Notes: a model not told the origin generated them from the letters alone. DNA of 64,000 bases from PALSA-610 sp038213435 (GCA_038213435.1 JBBQTI010000003.1:62001-126000); one strand, 5' to 3'. Positions 17,854 through 26,490 are shown, counted from the first letter of the stretch. Numbers and translations are program-made.

Positions 17854-18545
17854 GCGAGGGTGCGTCGGAAGAAGTCGACCGCGAGTTGGATCGCCTCCGG
17901 CGGAATGTCGGCGTGCGTTCCCGCCCACAGGCCCATGCGCTTGGGTCCGGGAATCGACTCGAGGACCTCGATCGCGCCGTCGATCGGGAAGTGCTCGTCG
18001 CGCGTCATGTTGAGCATGAGCACCTCGCGGCCGCCGAGCCGCCGCACCCCGGAGCGGATCAAGTCGTCACGGACTTCGTCGTGCACGAGGCCACCGAGAG
18101 CGAAGACGGCCGAGCCCACCGACGCGAGATCGGCCACGATCGCGAGCCCGAACATCGCGCCCATCGAGAATCCGGCGTAGCCCGTCGGTCCGGTAACGCG
18201 CCCGTCGGTGGCGCGCGCCGCGCCGCAGACGGCGCGCCAATCCGCGGCCAGCTGCGCGTAGTTCTCGGGATCCGACATGCGCCGCGCGATGTCCGCCTCG
18301 AACCGGTCGTCGGTGACCTCGGATCCGCGCCGCTCTCCGTGACCGGGGCAATCCATCAAGGCGACCGCGGCCGGAACGCCTCGACAGAACCCCTTCGCGA
18401 TCATCTGCATGACGGGATCGTCCTTCGACAGGTGCGCGCCGTGGCCGAACAGGATCAACGGCAGTGTCTCGTGATCGCCGGGTGGCACGAACAGCAGCGT
18501 CGGTGGCGTCCGGTCATCGGCGAGACGCAGGGGCAGCAGCGGCAT
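17847..18545 (-). CDS. alpha/beta hydrolase (dienelactone-hydrolase-like)
   Basis: 232 residues from ATG 18545. The nucleophile elbow is GYAGFSMGAMFG (GFSMG), an acid candidate is the Asp of NMTRDEHFP and the catalytic histidine lies in WAGTHADIP. An oxyanion segment, LILFGHGAHLSKD, comes early. No signal peptide or lid insertion is visible. The order and spacing fit dienelactone-hydrolase-like esterases; the substrate is unknown. It is divergent from the acyl-CoA synthetase gene with 66 bases between, a space that must hold both promoters. The frame remains open far upstream as antisense to that gene, which is not coding. Confidence 0.85.
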   Translation of the reverse strand: MPLLPLRLADDRTPPTLLFVPPGDHETLPLILFGHGAHLSKDDPVMQMIAKGFCRGVPAAVALMDCPGHGERRGSEVTDDRFEADIARRMSDPENYAQLAADWRAVCGAARATDGRVTGPTGYAGFSMGAMFGLAIVADLASVGSAVFALGGLVHDEVRDDLIRSGVRRLGGREVLMLNMTRDEHFPIDGAIEVLESIPGPKRMGLWAGTHADIPPEAIQLAVDFFRRTLAP

Positions 18546-18611
18546 GACATGCAGTCGAGCACACGCGTACCCTGCCCACCAGACCGGGTCCAACAGACCA
18601 AAGAGGGCGAC

Positions 18612-20147
18612 ATGCGTGTACCGCTGACCGTACGCGATTTCATCGAGCGCGCCGAGCTCGTCTATGGCGATCGCGTCGGTGTCGTCGATGAACCGGACCA
18701 GCCGGCCGAGTCGCTCGGCGAGCTGACGTGGGCGCAGGTCGCGCAGCTCGCGCGCGCCCAGGCCGCGGGTCTCGACGCGCTCGGCGTCGCGCCGGGTGAG
18801 CGCGTCGCGATCGTCTCGCACAACTCCGCGCGACTCCTGACCTCGTTCTTCGGCGTATCGGCGTACGGACGCGTGCTCGTGCCGATCAACTTCCGCCTGA
18901 ACGCCGAGGAGATCGGATACATCGTCGAGCACTCGGGCGCGTCGGTCCTGCTCGTCGATCCCGAGCTCGACGAATCGCTCTCGGCTGTCACCGCACGGCA
19001 TCGTTTCGTCCTCGGCAGATCGGCCGATGACGCGTTGTCGAGGTTCGACGCCGAGCCCGAACCGTGGATCCCCGACGAGGACGCCACGGGCACGATCAAC
19101 TACACCAGTGGAACCACCGCGCGGCCGAAAGGCGTCCAGCTCACGCACCGCACCCTGTGGATCAACGCCACCACCTTCGGTTGGCAAACCGGCGTGAGCG
19201 ATCGCGACGTCTACTTGTGGACGCTGCCCATGTTCCATTGCAACGGCTGGGGGATGTCGTACGCGATCTCGGGCATGGGCGGCCGGCACGTCGTGCTGCG
19301 GAAGGTCGACGGCGCCGAGATCCTCCGCCGCGTCGAACGTCACGGCGTGACGCTCCTGTGCGGCGCGCCCGCCGTGGTGGCCTCGATCCTCGACGCCGCG
19401 TCGCGTTGGCCCGGCCCGATTCCCGGACGCGACCGCGTGCGCATGGTCGTCGCCGGCGCGCCGCCGCCGACTCGGCTGATCGAGCAAATGGAGACCGAGC
19501 TCGGGTGGGAGTTCATCCAGATCTACGGTCTCACGGAGACTGCGCCGCTGCTCACGATGTCGCGCGGTCGCGTCGAATGGGACGCGCTCTCTCCCGCGGC
19601 GCGTGCGCAGAAGCTCGGACGCGCGGGCGCGCCGGCGCTGGGCGTGCGCCTGGACATCAGCGACCAAGGTGAGGTGCTCGCCCGTTCGAACGTCGTGCTC
19701 GAGGGTTACTGGGAACAGCCCGAGGCGACCGGGGACGCGCTCGCGGGTGGGTGGTTCCACACCGGCGACGGTGGCACGATCGACGACGACAACTACCTGA
19801 CGATCAGCGACCGGAAGAAGGACGTGATCATCTCCGGCGGGGAGAACGTCAGCTCGATCGAGGTCGAGGACTGCCTCTACCAACACCCGGGCGTCGCCGA
19901 GGCGTGCGTGATCGGAGTGCCCCACGAGAAGTGGGGCGAAACCGTGAAGGCGCTCGTCGTCCTCAAGCCGGGAAGCGACGTGACGCCGGCCGACCTGATC
20001 GCGCACTGTCGCGAGAACCTCACGCACTTCAAGTGCCCCACGTCGGTGGAATTCTGTTCCGAGTTCGCCCGCACGTCGACGGGCAAGCTCCAGAAGTTCA
20101 AGATCCGGGCGCCGTACTGGGAGGGCCGGACGCGCCAGGTCAACTGA
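18612..20147 (+). CDS. AMP-binding acyl-CoA synthetase (fatty-acid/aromatic-acid CoA ligase)
   Basis: 511 residues. The ATP-binding A3 motif is YTSGTTARPKG (164-174), where Ala replaces the usual Gly. YGLTETAP, WFHTGDGG and DRKKDVIISGGENVSSIEVE follow, and the C-terminal catalytic lysine is in TSTGKLQKFKIR. Such enzymes activate a carboxylic acid as acyl-AMP and transfer it to CoA. Size and motifs place it with short/medium-chain or aryl ligases near FadD3/MenE-like clades; substrate unknown. ATG 18612 follows AGAGGGCGAC. The 5' frame extension is antisense to the hydrolase. A T-rich stretch (20152-20161) follows the stop without a clear stem. Confidence 0.92.
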   Translation: MRVPLTVRDFIERAELVYGDRVGVVDEPDQPAESLGELTWAQVAQLARAQAAGLDALGVAPGERVAIVSHNSARLLTSFFGVSAYGRVLVPINFRLNAEEIGYIVEHSGASVLLVDPELDESLSAVTARHRFVLGRSADDALSRFDAEPEPWIPDEDATGTINYTSGTTARPKGVQLTHRTLWINATTFGWQTGVSDRDVYLWTLPMFHCNGWGMSYAISGMGGRHVVLRKVDGAEILRRVERHGVTLLCGAPAVVASILDAASRWPGPIPGRDRVRMVVAGAPPPTRLIEQMETELGWEFIQIYGLTETAPLLTMSRGRVEWDALSPAARAQKLGRAGAPALGVRLDISDQGEVLARSNVVLEGYWEQPEATGDALAGGWFHTGDGGTIDDDNYLTISDRKKDVIISGGENVSSIEVEDCLYQHPGVAEACVIGVPHEKWGETVKALVVLKPGSDVTPADLIAHCRENLTHFKCPTSVEFCSEFARTSTGKLQKFKIRAPYWEGRTRQVN

Positions 20148-20240
20148 GTCGAATTTTTCTCTTCCTAACCCTGCCCACAGGAGACTCTCAAGCCAATTCG
20201 CAACCGTAGAGGCCTGACTGCGCTCCCCTACACCGCGCCC

Positions 20241-21602
20241 GTGACCCCCGCGACCCCGTTCGGGCGGGGCGGACGCGACTCGCTCGTCGCGCCCGCCCGA
20301 GTCGTCGCGTGGGTCGGCGCCGTCGGCGTCGCCGTCACCGTCGGCCTCTGGATCCGCCACGGCGGATTCACGGAAGCGACCGGGCCCGGCGGGCTCGCGA
20401 CGGCCATCGGGCAACTCACCGCGTTGCTCGGAACGTACGCCGTGCTCGCGCAGCTGCTGCTGATGTCGCGCATCGTGTGGCTCGAACGCGCGATCGGCCT
20501 CGATCGTCTCGCGGTGTGGCACCGCTGGACCGGATTCGCGACGGTGTGGTTCCTGGTCGGGCATGTCGTCTTCACGACCGTGGGCTACGCGCAGGGCGAT
20601 CACGTTTCGCTGTGGGCGCAGACGCGCGATTTCGTGTCGCACTATCCCGACGTCCTCATGGCATGGGTGGGCTTCGTGATGTTCATCGCGGTGGGCGTCA
20701 CGTCCGTACAGATCGCGCGACGCAAGCTGCAGCGCCAGACGTGGTACTTCATCCATCTGTACGCGTACCTCGCGATCGCGCTCACGTTCGCCCACCAGCT
20801 CGCCGTCGGCACCGATTTCAGCAACGACCGCGCGGCACGCGCCTGGTGGATCGTCCTCTACCTCGTCACGTTCGGCTCGATCCTGTGGTGGCGCGTGATC
20901 GAGCCGTGGCGTCTCAATCTTCGCCACGATCTCCGCGTGCATTCGGTGAAGCGCGAGGCGCCGGGTGTCGTGTCGATCCAGGTACGCGGTCGCGATCTCG
21001 ACCGAATCGACGCGCAGCCCGGCCAGTTCTTCCTGTGGAGGTTCATCACACCGACCGGATGGTTTCAGGCGCACCCGTTCTCGCTGTCAGCCGCGCCGAG
21101 GAACAACCGTCTCCGCATCACGGTGAAGAATCTCGGCGACCATTCCGCCCGTCTGCAGCGCATCCGTCCGGGCGTGCGCGTGCTCGCCGAAGGCCCGTAC
21201 GGCACGTTCACAGCCGATCGTCGCACCCGCCGGCGCGTGTTGCTGATCGCGGGCGGCATCGGCATCACTCCCCTGCGCGCCTTGCTGGAAACCTTCGGCC
21301 CCGACGACGACGTCGTGTTGCTGTACCGCGTCGCCTCAGCCGACGACACCGTATTCGGCGACGAGCTGCGGCAGTTCGCCGGCACGCGCAACATGCGGAT
21401 CCACGTGATCGCGGGCAACGAGATCGGCGACGACCGGACCGACCTCCTCGGCGTACCGAACATGCAGCGCGGCGTCCCCGACATCGCGACCCGCGACTGC
21501 TTCGTCTGCGGACCGCCCGCATTCCTCGACGCGCTGACGCGACGCCTCGCGATACTCGGCGTTCCTCGACAACAGATCCACTACGAACGATTCCAGCTCT
21601 AG
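20241..21602 (+). CDS. ferric-reductase-like flavocytochrome with FAD/NAD(P) domains
   Basis: 453 residues. The N-terminal half has about six helices with the histidines expected of a ferric-reductase transmembrane domain (AVWHRWTGFATVWFLVGHVV; TWYFIHLYAYLAIALTFAHQ), which would hold two haems. The C-terminal half is a ferredoxin-reductase module: FAD-binding HPFSLSAAPRNN, GPYGTFT, then NAD(P)-binding IAGGIGITPLRALLE and a CGPPAF end. It would carry electrons from cytosolic NAD(P)H across the membrane. It starts with GTG 20241 and heads a three-gene unit with an FMN-binding protein and ApbE, which implies an extracytoplasmic flavoprotein acceptor. Confidence 0.9.
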   Translation: MTPATPFGRGGRDSLVAPARVVAWVGAVGVAVTVGLWIRHGGFTEATGPGGLATAIGQLTALLGTYAVLAQLLLMSRIVWLERAIGLDRLAVWHRWTGFATVWFLVGHVVFTTVGYAQGDHVSLWAQTRDFVSHYPDVLMAWVGFVMFIAVGVTSVQIARRKLQRQTWYFIHLYAYLAIALTFAHQLAVGTDFSNDRAARAWWIVLYLVTFGSILWWRVIEPWRLNLRHDLRVHSVKREAPGVVSIQVRGRDLDRIDAQPGQFFLWRFITPTGWFQAHPFSLSAAPRNNRLRITVKNLGDHSARLQRIRPGVRVLAEGPYGTFTADRRTRRRVLLIAGGIGITPLRALLETFGPDDDVVLLYRVASADDTVFGDELRQFAGTRNMRIHVIAGNEIGDDRTDLLGVPNMQRGVPDIATRDCFVCGPPAFLDALTRRLAILGVPRQQIHYERFQL

Positions 21603-21629
21603 GAGCAGCTCCAGCCACATGGACCGATC

Positions 21630-22151
21630 ATGAGACGCGCCTTCCCCGCCGTCATCGTCACCCTCATCGGGTTGGGCGCGCTCGCCTCGTTCAAGTCGTC
21701 GCCCGGGGTGCCGGGCAAGTCGGCGTCCGCGCTCCACCTGAAGCGGTCGAGCGCGGTCGGCGCGGCCCCGCCTCGTAGCACCACGACCACCGCGCCACCG
21801 GCGTCCGGCTCGGCGCCCACCGTTGGGGGCACGAGCCCCGCCACCGGAACGACACCGACCACACGTGCCGGCGCGGTCCGCACGGTCGACGGCGACCCGT
21901 TCGCCAACCAGTACGGGACGGTCCAGGTGCGGGTGACCCTCCGGGGAACGCAGATCACCGGGCTCACCGCACTCCAGATGCCCTTCGACCGTCAGCGCTC
22001 CGCCGAGATCAGTCAGCAGGCGGAACCGCTCCTGCAACAGGAAGCGCTGCAGGCGCAGAGCGCGCAGATCGACATCATCGGCGGCGCTTCGTACACCAGC
22101 CAGAGCTACGCGCAGTCGCTGCAGAGCGCGCTCGACAAAGCCGGCCGCTAG
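21630..22151 (+). CDS. secreted FMN-binding (covalent flavoprotein) domain protein
   Basis: 173 residues. A short N-terminal hydrophobic segment (about 5-20) is an export signal or anchor. A Thr/Pro/Ser-rich linker (about 40-85) follows, then an FMN-binding domain with IDIIGGASYTSQSY (147-160). The family's flavinylation motif is Dxx(S/T)GA(T/S); here it reads DIIGGAS, so Ser154 would be the residue esterified to FMN by ApbE. The apbE gene lies 22 bases downstream and the flavocytochrome 27 bases upstream, which strongly supports a shared electron-transfer role on the outer face of the membrane. The substituted acceptor (Ser for Thr) is unusual but occurs in some actinobacterial proteins. Confidence 0.88.
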   Translation: MRRAFPAVIVTLIGLGALASFKSSPGVPGKSASALHLKRSSAVGAAPPRSTTTTAPPASGSAPTVGGTSPATGTTPTTRAGAVRTVDGDPFANQYGTVQVRVTLRGTQITGLTALQMPFDRQRSAEISQQAEPLLQQEALQAQSAQIDIIGGASYTSQSYAQSLQSALDKAGR

Positions 22152-22173
22152 TCCGAGGCTTTCTACGCAGTCG

Positions 22174-22998
22174 GTGCGCCGAGTCGTCGAGCAGTGGGGA
22201 ACAGTCATCAGCGTCGACGTGCGCCGTTTCGCCGACGAGCCGCCGATCGACGAGCGCGCGATCGACGCGTGTTTCTCGTGGTTCGCACGCGTCGACGAAC
22301 TGTTCAGCACGTGGCGCCCCGGCACGGAGATCATGCGGATCGCGCGCGGTGAGCTCGCGATCGAAGAAGCCAGCCCGGAGGTCCGAACCGTGCTCGACCT
22401 GTGCGAGCAGGTACGACTCGAGTCCGACGGTGCGTTCGACATCACGTTCGGCACGCGCGCGAAGGTCGAGCCGCGGCCCGGGCTCGCGCCGCTCGACCCC
22501 TCGGGCCTCGTAAAAGGCTGGGCCGTTGCGCGCGGCGGCGACCTCCTGCGCGAAGCCGGCGCGTCGAACTTCTTCATCAACGCGGGCGGCGACGTGCTGA
22601 CGCGGGGGCGCGCCACCGGTGACGAGGCCAACGGCGACGAGGCCAACAGTGACCGTCCCGACGGATGGCGCCTCGGGATACAACACCCCTGGGTGCGGGA
22701 CCGGGTCGCGGGCGTGCTCATGGTCACCGACGCGGCGATCGCGACTTCCGGCCGCTACGAGCGCGGCGACCACGTCGTCGACCCGCGTACGGGCTTGCCG
22801 GCGATCGGGCTCGCGTCGGTCACGGTCGTCGGGCCCGACCTCGCGATCGCCGACGCCTACGCGACCGCGGCCGTCGTCCTCGGGCCCGGTGCCGGTATGC
22901 GCTGGCTCGCGACGCGTGCCGGATACGAAGCGATGGGCATCACCGACGACCGAGCGGTCCTGCTGACGCCAGGGTTCGACCGCTACCGCGTGTCGTAA
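22174..22998 (+). CDS. apbE: FAD:protein FMN transferase (ApbE family)
   Basis: 274 residues, shorter than many ApbE proteins and with no lipoprotein signal. Recognisable parts are an N-terminal WGTVISVDV strand, FSTWRPGTEIMRI, GAFDITFG, the LVKGWAV box, the FAD-binding FFINAGGDVLTRG, TSGRYERGDHVVDPRTG and an Asp-rich metal segment ADAYATAAVVLG. It moves FMN from FAD onto a Thr/Ser of target proteins; the adjacent FMN-binding protein is the obvious target. Without a signal sequence it would act in the cytoplasm unless it is exported another way. A 15-bp duplication gives GDEANGDEAN near residue 150. Start GTG 22174. Confidence 0.92.
   Translation: MRRVVEQWGTVISVDVRRFADEPPIDERAIDACFSWFARVDELFSTWRPGTEIMRIARGELAIEEASPEVRTVLDLCEQVRLESDGAFDITFGTRAKVEPRPGLAPLDPSGLVKGWAVARGGDLLREAGASNFFINAGGDVLTRGRATGDEANGDEANSDRPDGWRLGIQHPWVRDRVAGVLMVTDAAIATSGRYERGDHVVDPRTGLPAIGLASVTVVGPDLAIADAYATAAVVLGPGAGMRWLATRAGYEAMGITDDRAVLLTPGFDRYRVS
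22618..22647 (+). repeat. 15-bp tandem duplication inside apbE
   Basis: GGTGACGAGGCCAAC is followed directly by GGCGACGAGGCCAAC, one mismatch apart; the next bases (AGTGAC) begin a third, incomplete copy. It encodes a repeated GDEAN between the INAGGDV box and the next strand, where ApbE homologues have a surface loop. It looks like a slippage-generated in-frame insertion. Confidence 0.8.
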
Positions 22999-23007
22999 GG
23001 TGCGCAC

Positions 23008-24060
23008 GTGTTGCTCGGACTTGCTCTCGACGCGTGGTCGGGCGCCGACGTCACGCTCCCCGTCGCACGCGTGCAGCTCGCGGAACGCCTCGGGTACGAC
23101 TCCGTCTGGACGGCCGAGGCCTACGGCGCCGACGCGCTGACCCCGCTCGCGTATCTCGCGGCCTCGACCAGCCGGATCAAGCTCGCGACCGGTGTCGTCC
23201 AGATCTCCGCCCGCACGCCGGCGGCCACCGCGATGGCGTTCGCAACGCTCGAGGCCCTCGCCGGGCCCGGGCGCGTGATCGCGGGCCTCGGCCTGTCGGG
23301 CCCGCAGATCGTCGAGGGGTGGTACGGCCAGCCGTGGGCGAAACCGATCGCGCGCACACGCGACTACATCGCCATCATGCGCAAGATCTTCCGGCGCGAA
23401 GCGCCGGTCGCGCACGAGGGCCGCGCGATCTCTCTGCCGTACGCCGGTGCCGACGCGACCGGTTTGGGCAAACCGCTGCGCTCGATCCTCCATCCCAACC
23501 CCTTGCTGCCGATCTATCTCGCGGCCGGCGGTCCCGCGAACGTCGCGCTCGCCGGTGAGGTCGCCGACGGCTGGATCCCCATGGGTCTCTCCCCCGCCAA
23601 CGCATCGGAGTTCCGCGCCACCTTGGAGAAGGGTGCGGCGCGCTCGGGCCGCTCGCTCGACACGTTCGCGATCCACGCGTCGGCCACCGTTCACCTGACC
23701 GACGACGTGGCCGCCACGATCGCGGCGATGAAACCCCGCGTCGCGTTGTACGTCGGCGGGATGGGCGCGCGCGTCCACAACTTCCACAAGGATGCAATGG
23801 TTCGCCGCGGCTACGCCGAGGCGGCCGAGCGGATCCAGGAGCTGTTTCTCGCGGGCCGGCGCGACGACGCGACGACCGCCGTTCCCGACGAGTACGTCGA
23901 CGAGGGCGCGTTGCTGGGCTCCCCCGACCGCATCGCGACGCGGTTCGTCCCGTGGACCGAGTGCGGCGTCACGGGTCTGACGATCCACGCCCATCGAGAC
24001 GATGAGATCGAGCTCATGGCCGACCTCGCCCAGCCGTCGAGACAAGGGAGCACGACGTGA
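23008..24060 (+). CDS. LLM-class flavin (probably F420)-dependent oxidoreductase
   Basis: 350 residues of the luciferase-like TIM-barrel family. The N-terminal YDSVWTAEAYGADALTPLAY, LATGVVQISARTPAATAMAF and GRVIAGLGLSGPQIVEGWYG are characteristic of F420-dependent actinobacterial members, and ADGWIPMGLSP marks the C-terminal half. It probably moves hydride between F420 and an organic substrate, as in fatty-acid or steroid side-chain modification; the substrate is not known. The GTG start is 9 bases after apbE, but the strongest link is downstream: its stop overlaps the first crotonase by GTGA, which makes it the first gene of an LLM-crotonase-carboxyltransferase-crotonase unit. Confidence 0.9.
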   Translation: MLLGLALDAWSGADVTLPVARVQLAERLGYDSVWTAEAYGADALTPLAYLAASTSRIKLATGVVQISARTPAATAMAFATLEALAGPGRVIAGLGLSGPQIVEGWYGQPWAKPIARTRDYIAIMRKIFRREAPVAHEGRAISLPYAGADATGLGKPLRSILHPNPLLPIYLAAGGPANVALAGEVADGWIPMGLSPANASEFRATLEKGAARSGRSLDTFAIHASATVHLTDDVAATIAAMKPRVALYVGGMGARVHNFHKDAMVRRGYAEAAERIQELFLAGRRDDATTAVPDEYVDEGALLGSPDRIATRFVPWTECGVTGLTIHAHRDDEIELMADLAQPSRQGSTT

Positions 24061-24872
24061 CGAATGAGACGAATGAATCGCCCCTCGAGCTCATCGCGGT
24101 CGACGACCCCGCGCCCGGCGTCCGCCGCATCACTCTCAACCGTCCCGAGAAGCGCAACGCGATCAACAACCAGATGCGCGCCGAGCTGTTCGCGACGCTG
24201 GAAGCCTCCGACCTCGACGACGCGGTCCACGTCACGATCGTCCGGGGCTCGGGCTCCTGCTTCTCGTCCGGCTACGACCTCAAACCCTCCCGGGCCGACG
24301 ACGAACGTCCGTACTACACCGCCGGTGGCGACGGCGGCTGGTCGCGTCACGTCACCGAGGGTTGGGTGCGCATCTGGGATCTCGCCAAGCCGGTCATCGC
24401 GCAAGTTCACGGTTACGCCATGGCGGGCGGCACCGAGCTCGCCGCCGCGTGCGATCTCGTCTATGTCGCGCACGACGCGACGTTCAGCTATCCGATTGTC
24501 CGCGTCATCAGTCCGCCCGACTTCCAGTACCACCCCTGGCTCGTCGGCATGCGCAACGCGATGGAGCTCGTGCTCACCGGCGATCCGATCACCGGAGACG
24601 ACGCGGTGCGCATGGGGTTGGCGAACCGGGCGTTTCCCGCCGCCGAGCTCGACACGAGGGTCGTCGCGATCGCGTCCCGCATCGCCGGCGTACCGGCCGA
24701 GCTCCTGCAGATCAACAAGCGCAGCGTGCACCGCGCGATGGAGATCATGGGAATCCGCACCGGCCTACGCGCGGGATCGGAGCTCCAGGGCCTGGCGACC
24801 AAGCTGCCGGCCGTACAGGCGCTGCTCGCGGGCGACACGGTCGCGAGCGTGAAGCAGGCCGCGGGTCAGTGA
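24057..24872 (+). CDS. crotonase (enoyl-CoA hydratase/isomerase) family protein
   Basis: 271 residues. Oxyanion-hole segments are FSSGYDLKP and GYAMAGGTELAAACD. The first catalytic Glu of hydratases is present (GGTEL), but at the second position, where hydratases have FGxPE, it reads FSYPIV, so Glu is replaced by Ile. It is therefore unlikely to be a plain enoyl-CoA hydratase; isomerase, dehalogenase-like or hydrolase chemistry on an acyl-CoA is possible. GTG 24057 overlaps the LLM stop. Its own stop overlaps a 17-codon mini-ORF that in turn overlaps the carboxyltransferase start. Confidence 0.88.
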   Translation: MTNETNESPLELIAVDDPAPGVRRITLNRPEKRNAINNQMRAELFATLEASDLDDAVHVTIVRGSGSCFSSGYDLKPSRADDERPYYTAGGDGGWSRHVTEGWVRIWDLAKPVIAQVHGYAMAGGTELAAACDLVYVAHDATFSYPIVRVISPPDFQYHPWLVGMRNAMELVLTGDPITGDDAVRMGLANRAFPAAELDTRVVAIASRIAGVPAELLQINKRSVHRAMEIMGIRTGLRAGSELQGLATKLPAVQALLAGDTVASVKQAAGQ

Positions 24873-24922
24873 CCAGCACTTCGGGTGACGCGTCGAGTGG
24901 CCGTTCGACTGGCGACGCGTGA
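24869..24922 (+). other. 17-codon mini-ORF bridging crotonase and carboxyltransferase
   Basis: GTG at 24869 overlaps the crotonase stop (GTGA, 24869-24872), and the mini-ORF's TGA (24920-24922) overlaps the carboxyltransferase GTG at 24919 in the same way. The product would be a Ser/Thr/Gly/Asp-rich 17-mer beginning MTSTSGDASSG. It may be a translational relay that lets ribosomes re-initiate across the 46-base gap, or chance in GC-rich DNA. The peptide itself has no recognisable function. Confidence 0.35.
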
Positions 24923-26430
24923 CCGATCGAACCAATAGAGACGCGTGGGAGCCGATCCTCGCGCAGCTCGAGCACCGGCGCGCATCGAGTCGCGAGATGG
25001 GCGGGTCCGAACGCGTCGACCGGCATCACGGACGCGCCAAGCTCGACGCGCGCCAGCGGATCGACGCCCTGTTCGACGCCGGCACCTTCGCGGAGCTCGG
25101 CGCGTTCACGGGCGCCCCCGACGCCCCGGCCGACGCGCTCGTCGCGGGGCTGGGACGCATCGACGGGCGCCCCGTATTGGCCGGCGTCGAAGACTTCACG
25201 GTGCTCGGCGGCTCGATCGGCACCGGCGCGGCCGACAAGCGCTACCGCCTCGCGCAACTCGCGCGTCAGGAGCGGGTGCCGGTCGTGTTCATGCTCGAAG
25301 GCGCCGGCCACCGGCTCACGAACAAGCCGAGCGGGCGCAAGCCCAACGACCTCCAGGCACTCGCCGAGCTGTCGGGCATCGTGCCGATGGTGTGCCTCGT
25401 GCTCGGGCCGTCGGCGGGGCACGGCGCGTTGACCGCGCCCCTGTCGGATTTCGTCGTCATGACTCCCGACTCGCAGCTCTTCAGCGCCGGGCCGCCGCTC
25501 GTGAAGGACGCGATCGGCGAAGACGTGACGAAGGAGGAGCTCGGCGGGCCGCAGGTGCACATCGAGACGTCGGGCGTGGCGCACAACCTCGCCGCCGACG
25601 ACGCCGACGCGATCGCGACCGCGCGGCGCTACCTCTCCTACTTCCCTGCGAACGCGTGGACCGCGCCGCCGGGCGGTGTCGGAGGGCCCGACACCGGTCC
25701 GCGCCGGCTCGACGATCTCCTCGACGTGATCCCGCCGAACCCGCGCCAGCCGTATTCGATGCGCGCCGTCGTCGAGCGCTTGGTCGACGAGGCGTCCTGC
25801 TTCGAGGTGCAGCCGCACTACGGCGCGGCGATCGTCACCGCGCTCGCGCGGCTCGGAGGCCGCAGTGTCGCGATCGTGGCCAACGACCCGAGTGTCCGGG
25901 CCGGCACCGTCGACACCGCGGCCGCGGAGAAGGCCGCGCACTTCCTCGACGTGGCGGGCGCGTTCCACCTGCCGTGCATCCTCCTCGCCGACAACCCCGG
26001 GGTGATGGCAGGCACGCAGGCCGAGCGGACGGGCGCACTGCGGGCCGTCGCGCGTATGTTCGCGTCGCAGCACCGGCTGCGCGGACCGAAGTTGCACGTC
26101 ACGGTCCGCAAGGCGTTCGGGTTCGGCTCGTCGATCATGGGCATGAACCCGTTCGACGGCCAGACCATCTCGCTGACGTTTCCCGCGATCACGCTCGGCG
26201 CGCTCCCGGCGTCGAGCGGCGCCGCCTCCGCGAAGCTCACCGACGACGAGGCGGCCCTCATCGCGGCGGAACAGTCGGCCGCGGCTTTCCGCAGCGCGAG
26301 CGGCATGGGTTACGACGATGTCATCGATCCGCGCGACCTTCGTAACGCGCTGCTGCACGGCATGACGTTGAGCGAGAACCGCGCCTCGGGCCCGTTCCGT
26401 CCGGTACGTCACGTCGGCATCAGCCCCTGA
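24919..26430 (+). CDS. acyl-CoA carboxylase carboxyltransferase (beta) subunit
   Basis: 503 residues with two crotonase-like halves. The N-terminal half has HGRAKLDARQRIDALFD and EGAGHRLTNKPSGRKP; the C-terminal half has ADNPGVMAGTQAERTGALR, FGFGSSIMGMNPFDGQT and the conserved ERxxLxxGM-like end (RNALLHGMTLSE). It transfers carboxyl from carboxybiotin to an acyl-CoA such as propionyl- or a longer acyl-CoA. The biotin-carrying alpha subunit is not in the window, so it must be encoded elsewhere. Start GTG 24919 lies in the coupled overlap. The FGFG and GSSIMG segments are conserved; the substrate pocket is not identifiable here. Confidence 0.88.
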   Translation: MTDRTNRDAWEPILAQLEHRRASSREMGGSERVDRHHGRAKLDARQRIDALFDAGTFAELGAFTGAPDAPADALVAGLGRIDGRPVLAGVEDFTVLGGSIGTGAADKRYRLAQLARQERVPVVFMLEGAGHRLTNKPSGRKPNDLQALAELSGIVPMVCLVLGPSAGHGALTAPLSDFVVMTPDSQLFSAGPPLVKDAIGEDVTKEELGGPQVHIETSGVAHNLAADDADAIATARRYLSYFPANAWTAPPGGVGGPDTGPRRLDDLLDVIPPNPRQPYSMRAVVERLVDEASCFEVQPHYGAAIVTALARLGGRSVAIVANDPSVRAGTVDTAAAEKAAHFLDVAGAFHLPCILLADNPGVMAGTQAERTGALRAVARMFASQHRLRGPKLHVTVRKAFGFGSSIMGMNPFDGQTISLTFPAITLGALPASSGAASAKLTDDEAALIAAEQSAAAFRSASGMGYDDVIDPRDLRNALLHGMTLSENRASGPFRPVRHVGISP

Positions 26431-26490
26431 GTCAAGGAACTTCTGAGACAAGGAACCCCTGAGACAAGGAACCTCTGAGACAAGGAAACG
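26427..26490 (+). repeat. 16-bp tandem repeat x4 carrying Shine-Dalgarno cores
   Basis: Four consecutive 16-bp units begin at 26427, 26443, 26459 and 26475. The core CTGAGACAAGGAAC is shared, with one A-to-T change in unit 1 (CTGAGTC) and differences in the last three or four bases. Unit 1 contains the stop codon of the carboxyltransferase gene. Every unit holds AAGGAA, a ribosome-binding core; the fourth lies 7 bases before the crotonase ATG at 26492. The other three are too far upstream to act directly. The array fills the whole intergenic space. Confidence 0.93.

Noticed and set aside
18546..21074. Upstream part of the minus frame that contains the hydrolase
   Set aside because: It is opposite the acyl-CoA synthetase and ferric-reductase genes and shows no family motif; only 17847-18545 has hydrolase features.
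22075..24045. Long minus frame opposite apbE and the LLM gene
   Set aside because: Its composition is Arg/Asp/Val-rich antisense text with no motif, while both plus-strand genes have full signatures.
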